From assembly GCA_963780825.1 (NCBI GenBank), contig CAWADL010000020.1:186001-250000 (forward strand): a stretch of DNA of 64,000 bases, in the 5' to 3' direction. The stretch comes from Roseiarcus sp963780825 (GTDB lineage Bacteria; Pseudomonadota; Alphaproteobacteria; Rhizobiales; Beijerinckiaceae). The number at the start of each line of letters is the position of its first letter. The first letter of the stretch is position 1. Shown piece by piece: positions 55,204 to 64,000 of the stretch. Made by a program: the position numbers and the translations under genes. The notes below the pieces were generated by a model. It was not told where the DNA came from, did not search any database, and worked only from the letters and a program-made list of their open reading frames with translations.

Positions 55204-57099
55204 GCGACGCCGCCGAGATAGGCCTCGCGAACCCTCGCGTCGGCGCGGACCGCCGCCGGCGCGCCCTCACAAAGTTTGATGCCGAAATCCATCACGACAA
55301 GCCGATCAACGAGGTTCATCACGAACTCCATGTCGTGCTCGACGATCAGGATGGTGAGACCTTCGGCGCGCAAGGCGCGCAAGAGGTCAGCGAGCGCCTT
55401 TTTCTCTCCTCGCCGCAATCCCGCCGCGGGCTCGTCCAGCACGAGCAGGATCGGATCGGCCATCAGCGCGCGTGCGATCTCCAGCAAGCGTTGCTCGCCA
55501 AGCGACAGATGGCCGGCGAGATCGTCAGCGCGGCCATCCAATCCCACGCGCTCGCAGCCAGAGCAGCGCCTCGCTTCGCGCGGCGGCCTCCTCGACGCGA
55601 TTGAGGCCGAGCGCGCCGCGAAAGACGCCGGACGCGAGGCGGTCGTAGGCGCCGATCAGCGTGTTGTCGAGCGCGCTCATTCGCGGCCGAAGTTTGACGT
55701 GCTGAAACGTACGCGCGATCCCAAGCCGCGCGATGCGGAACTGTCGACGGCGCGCAACATTGGCGCCGTTGAAGACGATCTCGCCTGCGCTCGCCGGCAG
55801 CGCGCCGGTGAGGAGATTGAAGGTCGTTGATTTGCCGGCGCCATTCGGACCGATGAGGCCAAGGATCTCGCCTACGTTCAGGTCAAAGCTCAGATCGTTG
55901 ACGGCGACGAGGCCTTTGAAGCTTCGGCTCACGTGCTCAAGTTTGAGAAGCATCGTGCCGCTGTCGGTTGCGGACGTTTGCGGAGGCGACGCGCTTCGCC
56001 GCGGAGCCTCCCTCCCCCCTTGTGGGGGAGGGCCGGGGTGGGGGGTAGCTGCAAACGCCGCGCTTTCCTGAGGAGAACCTCCAAGCCGAACCGCCCCCCC
56101 TCCCCGGCCCTCCCCCACAAGGGGGGAGGGGGACGGCAAGCGGCGGTGCTTGGCGTCAGCGCGCCCAATCAACTCCGCGACAAACGGCGTCAACCCATCC
56201 CGCGCGCGTTGCAAAAACAAAATGAACAGCACCGAGAACACCACGATCTCCAGCTGTCCAACGGCGCCATGCGTGATCAGCGGCAGATAATCCTGGATCG
56301 CGTTCTTCAGCACCGCGACGACGCCGGCGCCGACGAGGCCGCCGATCGGGCTCGCCGCGCCGCCAATCATCGCCATCATCAGATATTCGATGCCCTGGTC
56401 GGCGCCGAACGGCGTCGGGCTGACGAAGCGGCCAAGATGCGCATAGAGCCAACCGGAAACCGCCGCCAGTCCCGCCGCCCAGACAAAAGCAACCAGCCGG
56501 ACATGAAACATATCGGCGCCGACGCTCTCGACCAGCAAAGCGCCGCCCCGTAGCGCGCGGATCGCGCGCCCGATGCGCGAGTTGAGCAGGTTGCTCGTCA
56601 GCAGTATCGCGGCGACGACGGCGGCGAGGATCAGATAATAGAGGCGGTCGTTGCGCGCGAGTGACAGCGGTCCGATGAAAATCGGCGGAATGTCGGCAAT
56701 GCCCGTGAAATTGCCGAGGCCGTCAATGTTTCCAAACAGGAAGAAAATCGCCAGCCCCCACGCAAGCGTGCTGAGCGAGAGCAGATGTCCTTTCAGCCGC
56801 AAGGTGACGGCGCCAATCAACGCGGCGACCCCACAGGTCAGCGCAAGGCCGAAAGCCAGACCTAGCCAGGGCGAAAAACCACCGGTCGTCGTCAACCAGG
56901 CGGTGGCATAGGCGGAAACGCCGACAAACGCAGCCTGTCCAAAGGAGACGACGCCGGCGACGCCGGTCAGCAACGTCAGACCGATCGCGACCAGAGCGTA
57001 GACGCCGATATAGTCCATCAGCGTCACCGCATAGGCCCCGAACAGCCAAGGCGCGGCGAGCGCCAGCGCGAGCGCGGCCAGGCTGAGCACGCGCGTCAT
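55200..57099 (-). CDS. LivM-LivG fusion: permease plus ATPase of a branched-chain amino acid ABC transporter, one apparent frameshift
   Basis: One open frame covers a LivM permease (57099 to about 56170; MTRVLSLAALALALAAPWLF, GVVSFGQAAFVGVSAYATAW, AMIGGAASPIGGLVGAGVVA) and a LivG ATPase from the internal ATG at 55953 (MLLKLEHVSRSFKGLVAVND, Walker A GPNGAGKSTTF, LSLGEQRLLEIARALM, LVLDEPAAGLRRGEKK, switch LIVEHDMEFV). The linker contains about 45 residues encoded by palindromic repeat copy c. One base near 55557 must be removed to join the ATPase halves as LLWLERVGLDGRADDLAGHL. LivM-LivG fusions are known in Hyphomicrobiales, so the fusion is plausible; an indel hiding a LivM stop codon is the alternative. 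Confidence 0.85.
56008..56132 (-). repeat. G/C-run palindromic element, copy c (linker of LivM-LivG)
   Basis: CCTCCCCCCTTGTGGGGGAG and CCCTCCCCCACAAGGGGGGA blocks at the two ends. On the minus strand it is read in the same orientation and frame as copy a in pbpC: SPLVGEGRGGG, then ESAAFAATPHPGPPPQGGRE. Confidence 0.9.
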
Positions 57100-58139
57100 T
57101 CCTCGACGTCGTCCTCGGTCTCGCGCGTCAGCGCCGAGCGCCAGATCAGCACCGGGATCAGGGCTGCAAAACACGATGACATCCTTTAACGCGCTGCTCT
57201 CGAACGCCGCAAAACTTTCAAGCAGACCGACGAGCACGGCGCCGAGCGCAGTCAAAGGGATAGCTGACCAGCCCGCCGATGATGGCGCCGACGAACGCCT
57301 TCAGGCCGATGAGAAAGCCGGAATCGTAAAAGATCGTGTCGACCGGCGCGATCAGCACGCCGGAGACCGCCGCCATCAGCGAGCCCGTGAGATAGGCGAT
57401 CGAGACCCGCGCGGGCCGGGCGGATGCCCATCAGCCGCGCGCCGGTTCGGTTGATCGCGGTCGCGCGCAGCGCCTTGCCGGTCAGCGTGAAACCGAACAG
57501 AACGAATAGCGCCACGCAGAAGACGATCGCGCTGGCGACGATGAGGGCGCTTTGGCCGGAAATGGCGACGCCGGCGATCTCGAACCCGCCGTCGATGAAC
57601 GGATCGGTGCGAACGCCCTCGGGACCGAAGAACAGGAGCCCAAGCCCAGCCAAGGCGAAATGCAACGCGACGGCTACGATCAAAAGCAAGAGTACCGACG
57701 CGTCGGCGATCGGGCGAAACACGATGCGATCGAGCAGCGGCGCGATCGGCAGCACGAGAAGGATCGCGAGCAACGCGCGCACCGAAGTCGGCGGGTCGAG
57801 CCTCAGCGCCAACCAAACCACGGCAACCAGGGCGAGCGGCGGGATCAAATAGTAAAGCGCGCGCGGTGTGGCGGCCCACCGGCCGGTACGGATCAGTGTG
57901 CCGAGTTCAACCAAGGTCGCGATGACGGCGAGCGCCGCCACGAGACCGGCCGTGCCGGGCAGGCGCTTCTCGTTGAGCGCGGCGAGCGTCAGCGCGGTGA
58001 AGGCGGCGATATCGCCGAAGGGTACGAAGATTACGCGCGTGACAGTGAAGATGAGGACCAGACCGAGCGCCACCAGCACATAAATGGCGCCGGCGGCGAT
58101 CCCGTCGACCGCGAGGATCGCGGCGATGTCGGGGGTCAT
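57096..58139 (-). CDS. livH: LivH-type branched-chain amino acid ABC permease, three apparent frameshifts
   Basis: About 346 residues. MTPDIAAILAVDGIAAGAIY and VLVALGLVLIFTVTRVIFVP open the permease; IAGVAISGQSALIVASAIVF, LTGKALRATAINRTGARLMG and LMAAVSGVLIAPVDTIFYDS follow. Single extra bases near 57410, 57259 and 57165 must be removed to reach VSYPLTALGAVLVGLLESFA and the end LTRETEDDVEE at 57096. The stop overlaps the LivM start (ATGA). The start is ATG 58139; the open frame upstream of it is repeat copy d. Confidence 0.88.
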
Positions 58140-58187
58140 TCGCGGGGAAGAACGAGGGGGTCGAAGTCTGGCCGAAGGGCGCCGTGT

Positions 58188-58330
58188 TCCCTCCCCCTTG
58201 TGGGGGAGGGTTAGGGAGGGGGGTCGGCGCGGCTTGGTCGGAATCGTCTGGAGAGCGCGGCTCTCGGGGCTACCCCCCTCCCCGGCCCTCCCCCACAAGG
58301 GGGGAGGGAGTTCGCGGCGCCGGCCGCTCT
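58188..58330 (-). repeat. G/C-run palindromic element, copy d (livK-livH spacer)
   Basis: Begins CCCTCCCCCTTGTGGGGGAG and ends CCACAAGGGGGGAGGGAGTT then GCGGCGCCGGCC, the same extended end as copy e. It lies inside the liv operon between livK and livH. Confidence 0.9.
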
Positions 58331-58360
58331 CCACCAAATGCCCGTCATTGGCGGCCATCC

Positions 58361-59514
58361 TCACGGCTCATATTTCCACTTGCCATCAACCAAGCGCATC
58401 AACACCAGCGCATTTTCCCCGACCCCGTAGCTCGAACTCCGGCGTGAAGTTATAGAGCCCCTGCGTCCCCGCGAGGTTCTTCACCGAGAACAGCGCCTCG
58501 TGCAGCGCGGCGTGAAACTCCGGCGTGCCGGGCTTCGCCTTCTTCTCCGCGCGCGGCGCGGCGTCGGCGAAGATCAACCAGGCGTCGAACGCGTAGGGCG
58601 CGAAAGGAATCGGTGCTGGGCGTTCCGTTCGCCTTCTGATGCGCCTCGCGAAACGCCAGCGCGATCTTCTTGGCGTAGTGATCATCAGGCAGTTGATCGG
58701 CGACGACCACCGGGCCGCCGGAGCAGAGAATGCCCTCCACCGACTTGCCGCCGACGCGGATGAAATCCGCATTGACCAGCGCCGGCGTGCCATAAAGCTT
58801 GCCCTTGAAGCCGCGATCGGCGAGCGCCAGCAGCGGCAGCGCGCCTTGCGTGCCCGAGCCGCCGTCGATCACGCCCTCGGGTCGGGCGGCGCTGATCTTC
58901 AGCGCCTGCGCGGTGACGGTGGTGTCGGTGCGCGCATAGCGCTCGGCGGCGACGAGTTGCAGGCCGTCCGGCTTTTCCGCAGCCTTGGCGCCGTTGTAGA
59001 CGAAATCGCCCCAGGCCTCGGAATAGCCAATGTAGGCGAGCCGCTTGACGCCATCGCGGGCGATGCGATCCGCCACCACCTTCACCATCAGCGGCGGCGG
59101 TTGCGGAACAGTCAGCGCCCAAAAGGCGCCGTCGTCGGCGCGCGAGGCTTTGATGGGCGAGAGCGCGATGAACGGCACCTTCAGTTCGTTGGCGACCGCG
59201 GCCATCGCCATCGATGACGACGACGTGCCCGTTCCAATCAACAGATCGACCTTGTCTTCCTCAACAAGTTTTCGCGCGTCGCGCGTCGCCGCGCTGGGGT
59301 CGGAACCGTCGTCGAGTTGGATCACCGTCACCGGCTCGCCGCCGATGCTCGGGAACATTTCACGCGCCGCCGCGACGCCGCGGCTATAGGGCACTCCGAT
59401 CGTCGCGGCCGGGCCGGTCATCGAGGTGACGAAGCCGACCTTGTAGTCTGCGAGCGCCGCCGAGGACCAAAAGGCCGCGAATACGCTGATGATCTGGCGC
59501 GTACAGCGTCGCAT
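58361..59514 (-). CDS. livK: LivK-type branched-chain amino acid binding protein, two apparent frameshifts
   Basis: About 383 residues with a signal peptide (MRRCTRQIISVFAAFWSSAA). Family text: DYKVGFVTSMTGPAATIGVP, LDDGSDPSAATRDARKLVEE, LIGTGTSSSSMAMAAVANEL and DGGSGTQGALPLLALADRGF. Removing a T near 58609 gives TDSFAPYAFDAWLIFADAAP, and removing a T near 58434 gives the end VGENALVLMRLVDGKWKYEP with stop at 58361. First gene of the livK-H-MG-F operon; the ligand is a branched-chain or related amino acid by family only. Confidence 0.9.
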
Positions 59515-59563
59515 GAATTCCTCCTCAGAGCGTGTTCGAAGGCTAAGGCGTCCGCGGCCTAAG

Positions 59564-60238
59564 TCAACGGCCGGCGTCGAGGAGATTGAACGTCGTAGTC
59601 GGAAAATGGGTGGGGCGGCCAGTGAACGATGGAAACACCTGGAAGTCGGCGCGCATCTCCTGGCGGACGGGCGAGGCGAGCGCGGCTTCCAGCGCCGCTT
59701 GCGAGTCGAAAACGACCTTATTTCGCTGCATGGCCGTTCCCCTCGCCCAGTTCGCTGGGAGGCGCGCTTCCGGCAGAGGGCGAAATGTCGCGACGTCCCG
59801 GATGGCGGGGAAACGGACCATGATCGGCGGATGGTAGATGTCGTAATGATCTAGCCATGCCTCCAGGTCATCACATGTCCCGGGATAGGCGACGAGAAGG
59901 GTGCAGGGTCGCTCACCGGCGCCGAGACGAAAGACCGGGTCCGGCGTGGCGAAGCGACGCCCGAGCATCGCCTGGGCTGTGAAGGTCGCGCCCAGCGCCC
60001 TCTCGCGCTCCCAAATCGCGGCTGCGTTTTCGAGCGAGGGCAGATCGGCGAACCCGAGTTCAAGCGTCAACGGCGGCCCGGCTCCGTCGGCGGCGAAATG
60101 GCCGTCGGGCGCTGGCTCTGCGCCAAGGAAGGCGAGTGCGCGGAGAAGGCCTCGATGCGAAATAAGCACGTCGCGAACCGCATCGATCAGCGGAGGCAAT
60201 TCACCCCAAACGAGAAACAGGGTCGGCGTCGTGGTCAT
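59564..60238 (-). CDS. EthD-like / dimeric alpha-beta barrel protein
   Basis: A 224-residue protein with two ferredoxin-like halves. The second resembles EthD-type domains: LLVAYPGTCDDLEAWLDHYD, IYHPPIMVRFPAIRDVATFR, MQRNKVVFDSQAALEAALAS and PTHFPTTTFNLLDAG. EthD-like proteins accompany degradation pathways, but no such genes are adjacent. ATG 60238. It lies between the liv and sugar transport operons and may be monocistronic. Confidence 0.78.
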   Translation of the reverse strand: MTTTPTLFLVWGELPPLIDAVRDVLISHRGLLRALAFLGAEPAPDGHFAADGAGPPLTLELGFADLPSLENAAAIWERERALGATFTAQAMLGRRFATPDPVFRLGAGERPCTLLVAYPGTCDDLEAWLDHYDIYHPPIMVRFPAIRDVATFRPLPEARLPANWARGTAMQRNKVVFDSQAALEAALASPVRQEMRADFQVFPSFTGRPTHFPTTTFNLLDAGR

Positions 60239-60239
60239 T

Positions 60240-60300
60240 TGTGTACCTTGTGTTCTTTGTGCTGAAACGAATTCACCACAAAGGACACAAACAACACAAA
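60240..60300. repeat. Inverted repeat of the CCTTTGTG family
   Basis: GTGTACCTTGTGTTCTTTGT and TTCACCACAAAGGACACAAA pair around a short centre; related to 26246-26339. It lies between the EthD-like gene and the sugar permease stop. Confidence 0.75.
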
Positions 60301-60301
60301 T

Positions 60302-61330
60302 TCAGGAGCCGACGTCGCGGGTCGAGCGCAGCCGCTCGGCATAGACGTTGATGATCAGCGCGGCGAGCAGGATCAAGCCTCGGATGAGGATTTTGAGGAA
60401 GCTGTCGATCTTCACATAGTCGAGGCCGTTGTTGAGCACCCCCAGAACAAACAAGCCGACGATCGTGTTGCCGATGCCGCCGCGCCCTCCGAACAAACTG
60501 GTGCCGCCGACCACCACTGCGGCGATGGCGTCGAGCAGGAAGGTGTCGAATTCATTCTGCTGCGCGCTGCCGAAATAGGCGACGCCCAACATGCCGGCGA
60601 TCCCCGAGCACACCGCAGAGATCGTCATGACGGCGCCGGTGACGAAGCGCACGTTGACGCCCGAATATTCCGCCGCCTCGCGGTTGCCGCCGACCATGTA
60701 GACGTAGCGTCCGAACCGGGTGTAGCTCAGCACCAGATGCGCGATCAGCAGCATCGCCGCCGTGAAGATGACGATCCACGGCACGCCAAACAGCGATTTC
60801 GAGCCGAGCGTCGTGATCAGCGGCGGAACGCTGTAGGCGATCTGGCCGCGCACCAGCACGGCCGAGACGCCGGCGCCGATCTGCATCATGGCGAGCGTCA
60901 TGATGAAGGAGGGGATGCCGATCTTGGTCACGCCAAACGCGGTGAGCAGGCCAAGCAGACCACAGGCGGCGAGCGCGAGCGGAATGGCGAGGATACCCGG
61001 CAGCGGCAGGTTGGCGATATTCACGTAATCCGGCTGGGCGGTGAAGAAGGTCAGCACGATCGCGGTGGCGTTGGCTATCGCGCCGACGCTGAGATCGATC
61101 TCGGCGGTGAGGATAACGAAGGTCAGGCCGACCGCGATCATCCCGGTGACGGAGACCTGCTGCAGAATATTCTGGAGATTGCCGAGCGTCGCGAAAGCGG
61201 GGGCGGCGAAGCTGAAGAATCCGACGAGAATGATCAGCGTCGCGAACGGCGCGATGTTGCGAAGCTGATCGCGCAACAGCCGGCCGAGATCGAAGTTGCG
61301 AGCTTTCGCGCTCGCCTCGCTATCGGCCAT
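60302..61330 (-). CDS. Sugar ABC transporter permease, RbsC family
   Basis: A 342-residue permease of the ribose/xylose/simple-sugar class. FATLIILVGFFSFAAPAFAT, VSVTGMIAVGLTFVILTAEI, DLSVGAIANATAIVLTFF and the conserved VGGNREAAEYSGVNVRFV loop are typical. Ends LLAALIINVYAERLRSTRDV. Downstream partner of the two-domain ATPase and the sugar-binding protein. The exact sugar is not determinable. Confidence 0.92.
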   Translation of the reverse strand: MADSEASAKARNFDLGRLLRDQLRNIAPFATLIILVGFFSFAAPAFATLGNLQNILQQVSVTGMIAVGLTFVILTAEIDLSVGAIANATAIVLTFFTAQPDYVNIANLPLPGILAIPLALAACGLLGLLTAFGVTKIGIPSFIMTLAMMQIGAGVSAVLVRGQIAYSVPPLITTLGSKSLFGVPWIVIFTAAMLLIAHLVLSYTRFGRYVYMVGGNREAAEYSGVNVRFVTGAVMTISAVCSGIAGMLGVAYFGSAQQNEFDTFLLDAIAAVVVGGTSLFGGRGGIGNTIVGLFVLGVLNNGLDYVKIDSFLKILIRGLILLAALIINVYAERLRSTRDVGS

Positions 61331-61410
61331 GTTTGTTTGCTCCGGAACGAGGCTCGCGATCCATCGAGACCGAAGAGCGGAGAAGAGAGTGATCGTGAGA
61401 TCGGAGGCGT

Positions 61411-61550
61411 TTCCCTCCCCCCTTGTGGGGGAGGGTTAGGGAGGGGGGTCCGTTCGACTTGGACGCGCTTAAACAGATAGAGCGGCTCTCTCGGCTACCC
61501 CCCTCCCCGGCCCTCCCCCACAAGGGGGGAGGGAGTTCGCGGCGCCGGCC
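61411..61550 (-). repeat. G/C-run palindromic element, copy e (sugar operon spacer)
   Basis: CCCTCCCCCCTTGTGGGGGA and CACAAGGGGGGAGGGAGTTC then GCGGCGCCGGCC. Nearly identical ends to copy d. It lies between the ATPase stop and the permease start of the sugar operon. Confidence 0.9.
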
Positions 61551-61576
61551 GTTTTCCAACATGCGGCTATCGTCTC

Positions 61577-63072
61577 TCACGCCGCCGCCAACAGCTTGTC
61601 TTTGCTGATCGCGCAATCCGCGAATTCGCTGGTCAGCTCACCTTTGCGCATCACCAGCACGCGATCGCTGAGCGACAGCACCGTCTCGGGCTCGGTCGAC
61701 AGCACGATCACCGCCATGCCCTCCGCGGCGAGCGACTTCACGATATGCACGACGTCCTCCTTGGCGCCGACGTCCATCCCGCGCGTCGGCTCGACCAGCA
61801 CGAGCACTTTCGGCGGCCGCGTCAGCCATTTGGCGAGCGCGACCTTTTGTTGATTGCCGCCGGACAAGCGCGCCGAGGTTCGCCTCCACGCCCGGCGGCC
61901 GCACGCCGAGCCGCTCGGTGTGGGTCCGCGCCGCTGCGCGCTCCGCGGCCGGGCGCACCAGCCATTTCGAGAATTGCTCGAGGAACGCGATCGAGACGTT
62001 GCGATAGATCGGCTCCTCGCGGAACAGCATCATCCGCCGGCTCTCCGGCACGAAACCAACGCCAGCGTTCTTGGCCTGCGTCGTGTCGCCGAGCCGGGCG
62101 ACCGCGCCAGCGATTTTCAACACGCCTTGCTGCGGCTTCATCTTGCCAAACAACAAGCGCGCAAGCTCGATCTGCCCACAGCCCATGAACCCGTAGACGC
62201 CCAAAACCTCGCCGGCGTGCGCCTTGAAGGAAATGTTGCGCAGGAACGGTTCGAGCGTCACGCCTTCGGCTTCCAGCACGACCGGCCCGTTAGCGTGCGG
62301 CTTCAAGCGTGATGTCGTGCAGATAGCTCTCGCCGAGTTCGTCCCGCCCGGCGCCGATCATGTTCTCGATGATCCAGGCTTTATCAACGCCCGCCGCCGC
62401 CTCTGTATGGGCGACGCGGCGGCCATTGCGGAACACTGAGATCTCATCGGAGATGGTCAGAATGTCGTCGAGAAAGTGCGAGATGAATACGAGCCCGCGC
62501 CCGCTCTCGCGCACCTTGCGCAGCACCGCGAACAGTCGAGCTATCTCAGGCGGCGACAGCGCTGAGGTCGGCTCGTCGAGGATGATGATGCGCGCGCCAG
62601 AGAACAGCACGCGGGCGAGTTCGACGAGTTGCTGCACGCCGATCGGGAAATCGCCGAGCCGGGCGCGCGGGTCGATGTCGAGGCCGAGATTTTCGAGCTG
62701 CTTCTTGGCCTCTCGCGCCATTTGCGCCCAGGCAATGACCCCGAGCTGATTGGTTGGTTGTGCTCCGAGAAACACGTTCTCTGCTACGCTGAGGTCAGGC
62801 GCGACGCTGAGCTCCTGATGCACCATGCCGATGCCGCGCGCCCGCGCTTCGCGCGCCGAGCGGAAATGCACCGGCTGGCCTTCCACCCGGAATTCCCCGG
62901 AATCCGCGCCATGCACGCCAGCGATGATTTTCATCAGCGTGCTCTTGCCGGCGCCATTCTCGCCGGCAAGGCCGTGAATGCTGCCTGGCGAAAGCGCGAA
63001 ATCGACGCCGCGCAGCGCCTGCACGCCGCCGAACGTCTTGACGACGTTTGTGAGCTCGATCAGCAGCGTCAT
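61577..63072 (-). CDS. Sugar ABC transporter two-domain ATPase, RbsA family, two apparent frameshifts
   Basis: About 497 residues with two nucleotide-binding domains. NBD1: Walker A GENGAGKSTLM and Walker B IIILDEPTSALSPPEIARLF. NBD2: GFMGCGQIELARLL in place of a full P-loop, as usual in this family, signature SGGNQQKVALAKWL, and VLVLVEPTRGMDVGAKEDVV, where the Walker B Asp is Val. Removing one T near 62298 joins the domains as HDITLKPHANGPVVLEAEGV, and one T near 61876 gives EANLGALSGGNQQKVALAKW. It lies between the binding protein and the permease. Confidence 0.88.
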
Positions 63073-63104
63073 GACTTTAACGTAACAGTGAGCGAGACCC
63101 TGCG

Positions 63105-63243
63105 CGTCATGGCCGGGCTTGTCCCGGCCATGCAGGTCGGGACGTTGCGCCTCCCTCGTCGATTGACACGTTCATTTCGAATCAAATCCCACAGCGGCCT
63201 GAGGCCTCACGACGTGGATGCCCGGGACAAGCCCGGGCATGAC
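63105..63243. repeat. CGTCATGGCCGGGC palindromic element
   Basis: GCGTCATGGCCGGGCTTGTC at the left and GGGACAAGCCCGGGCATGAC at the right; family of 8964-9117. It sits between the sugar-binding protein and ATPase genes. Confidence 0.85.
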
Positions 63244-63279
63244 GGCTTGGGCCGTTTGTTCAACCAAGCGGTTCCGCGC

Positions 63280-64000
63280 TCAGATGAGGAACTGTTCCTC
63301 CATCCAAAGCATGCCGTCGGCGTTCGCCTTGGTGACGACCGGTCCGTCGGTGACGATGTTCTTCGGGATATCCGTGCCGGACTTCGCCCCGTTCACCACC
63401 GCCGAGACGCCGGCGATGATCGAGCCGCCGTGGATACGGCACGAGGGGTTGCGGACCGTGGCGTACATCGCCCCTTCCTGCACCGCCTTGATCGCCGGCG
63501 GCATGGCGTCGACGCCGCCGATCTTGGTCTCGGTGCGCCCCTTGGCCTGCATCACCTTCGAGGCGGCCAGCGCCATGTCGTCGTTATGGAAGAAGGCGGC
63601 GTCGATCTTCGGATATTTGGTGAGCAACGCCTCCCAGATGCGCGCGACCTTGGTCACGTCCCAATCGGCGGGCTGCTCGTCGAGCACCTGGACCTTCGGG
63701 AATTTCGAGATGACCGACTTGAAGCCCCTCGCACGGCCCTGCGCGCCTGTATGGCCGAGCGCGCCCTGCGTCATCACGATCGTGCCCTCGCCATTGATGG
63801 CGTTGACCAGCGCCTGAGTGACGGAAGCGCCCATGAACTCGTTGTCGGGCGCGAGCAGCGTGTGCACGTTGATCGTATCCAGCGGCGCAATCAGCGTGTC
63901 CATGTCGATCACGGGAATGCCGGCGTCGATCATCTTGTTGACCGGCGCGGTCAGCGTGCCGATGCCGAACGCCTGGATCGCGACGAAATCCCACTTCTGC
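63280..64000 (-). CDS. Sugar ABC transporter solute-binding protein, RbsB family (5' part outside window)
   Basis: The C-terminal 239 residues of a periplasmic binding protein of the ribose/galactose type (peripla_BP_4). QKWDFVAIQAFGIGTLTAPV, then NKMIDAGIPVIDMDTLI, LLAPDNEFMGASVTQALVNA, VLDEQPADWDVTKVARIWEA, AAFFHNDDMALAASKVMQAK and IGGVDAMPPAIKAVQEGAMY are family features. It continues beyond 64000 toward its signal peptide. First gene of the sugar uptake operon as far as visible. Confidence 0.92.
   Translation of the reverse strand, partial: QKWDFVAIQAFGIGTLTAPVNKMIDAGIPVIDMDTLIAPLDTINVHTLLAPDNEFMGASVTQALVNAINGEGTIVMTQGALGHTGAQGRARGFKSVISKFPKVQVLDEQPADWDVTKVARIWEALLTKYPKIDAAFFHNDDMALAASKVMQAKGRTETKIGGVDAMPPAIKAVQEGAMYATVRNPSCRIHGGSIIAGVSAVVNGAKSGTDIPKNIVTDGPVVTKANADGMLWMEEQFLI

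Noticed and set aside
57252..58364. LivH starting at 58364 upstream of repeat copy d
   Set aside because: The extra 75 residues are translated repeat; ATG 58139 begins a normal LivH N-terminus.
1..64000. Programmed ribosomal frameshifting as explanation of the interrupted genes
   Set aside because: The shifts occur at unrelated sites, without slippery sequences or downstream structures in common, in 17 genes at once; insertion error is simpler.
1..64000. A link between frameshift sites and GATC motifs
   Set aside because: Some shifts lie near GATC (about 159, 1551, 22543, 39289), but GATC is frequent in this DNA and most others lack it; no test could be run.
1..64000. tRNA or rRNA genes
   Set aside because: No T-loop (GGTTCAAATCC/GGTTCGAATCC) or rRNA-like segments were noticed in the intergenic regions by eye.

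Overview
The window is GC-rich alphaproteobacterial chromosome, most likely Hyphomicrobiales (Rhizobiales). The pointers are the miaB-phoH-ybeY-corC-lnt cluster, the trpF-trpB pair, and families typical of that order: IalB, DUF2865, DUF2093, CCDC90-like, NDUFA9-like NAD(P)-binding protein and a malyl-CoA-lyase-type CoA-ester lyase. No tRNA, rRNA, CRISPR, phage or transposase gene was recognised by eye.

Layout. 0-7.3 kb: alpha-2-macroglobulin-like protein plus PBP1C, then an EI24 membrane protein. 7.5-17 kb: NTF2-like protein, alpha/beta hydrolase, an SPFH protein with a small partner, a cobalamin riboswitch in front of a Rieske oxygenase, DUF2865, AsmA-like protein, CoA-ester lyase and HspQ. 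17-24.7 kb: IalB-like protein, a YejA-like solute-binding protein, an acyl-CoA synthetase, a VbhA/Fic toxin-antitoxin pair, a family 3 solute-binding protein and a TonB-like protein. 24.8-36.5 kb: miaB, phoH, ybeY and corC, then about 6 kb of accessory DNA (solA-like oxidase, LIV-type binding protein, an acidic repeat protein with a type I secretion-like C-terminus, a gene remnant) before lnt. 36.5-46.1 kb: PHD/PemK-like pair, a YCII/VOC operon, NDUFA9-like protein, a Pit phosphate transporter, an orphan LivF, and obgE with rplU-rpmA. 46.6-54.3 kb: orphan ParA, lipase-like protein, cobT, isochorismatase-fold protein, YbjQ-like protein, yjbR-trpB-trpF. 54.5-64 kb: a livK-H-MG-F amino acid uptake operon, an EthD-like protein and an rbsB-A-C type sugar uptake operon that runs off the right edge.

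Two genome-wide features dominate. First, at least nine families of dispersed palindromic elements fill the intergenic space. One family (five copies) also lies inside coding sequence, in the same orientation and frame, near the N-terminus of PBP1C and as the linker of a LivM-LivG fusion. Another family (about ten copies) is interrupted in one copy by a 193-bp MITE-like element flanked by an 11-bp duplication.

Second, 26 apparent frameshifts were found in 17 genes, including obgE, lnt and ybeY, which are essential or strongly conserved in many bacteria. Each one resolves as a single inserted base, often an extra T or G. This looks like insertion-biased sequencing error, not decay, so the affected genes are annotated across their full span with frameshift positions given.
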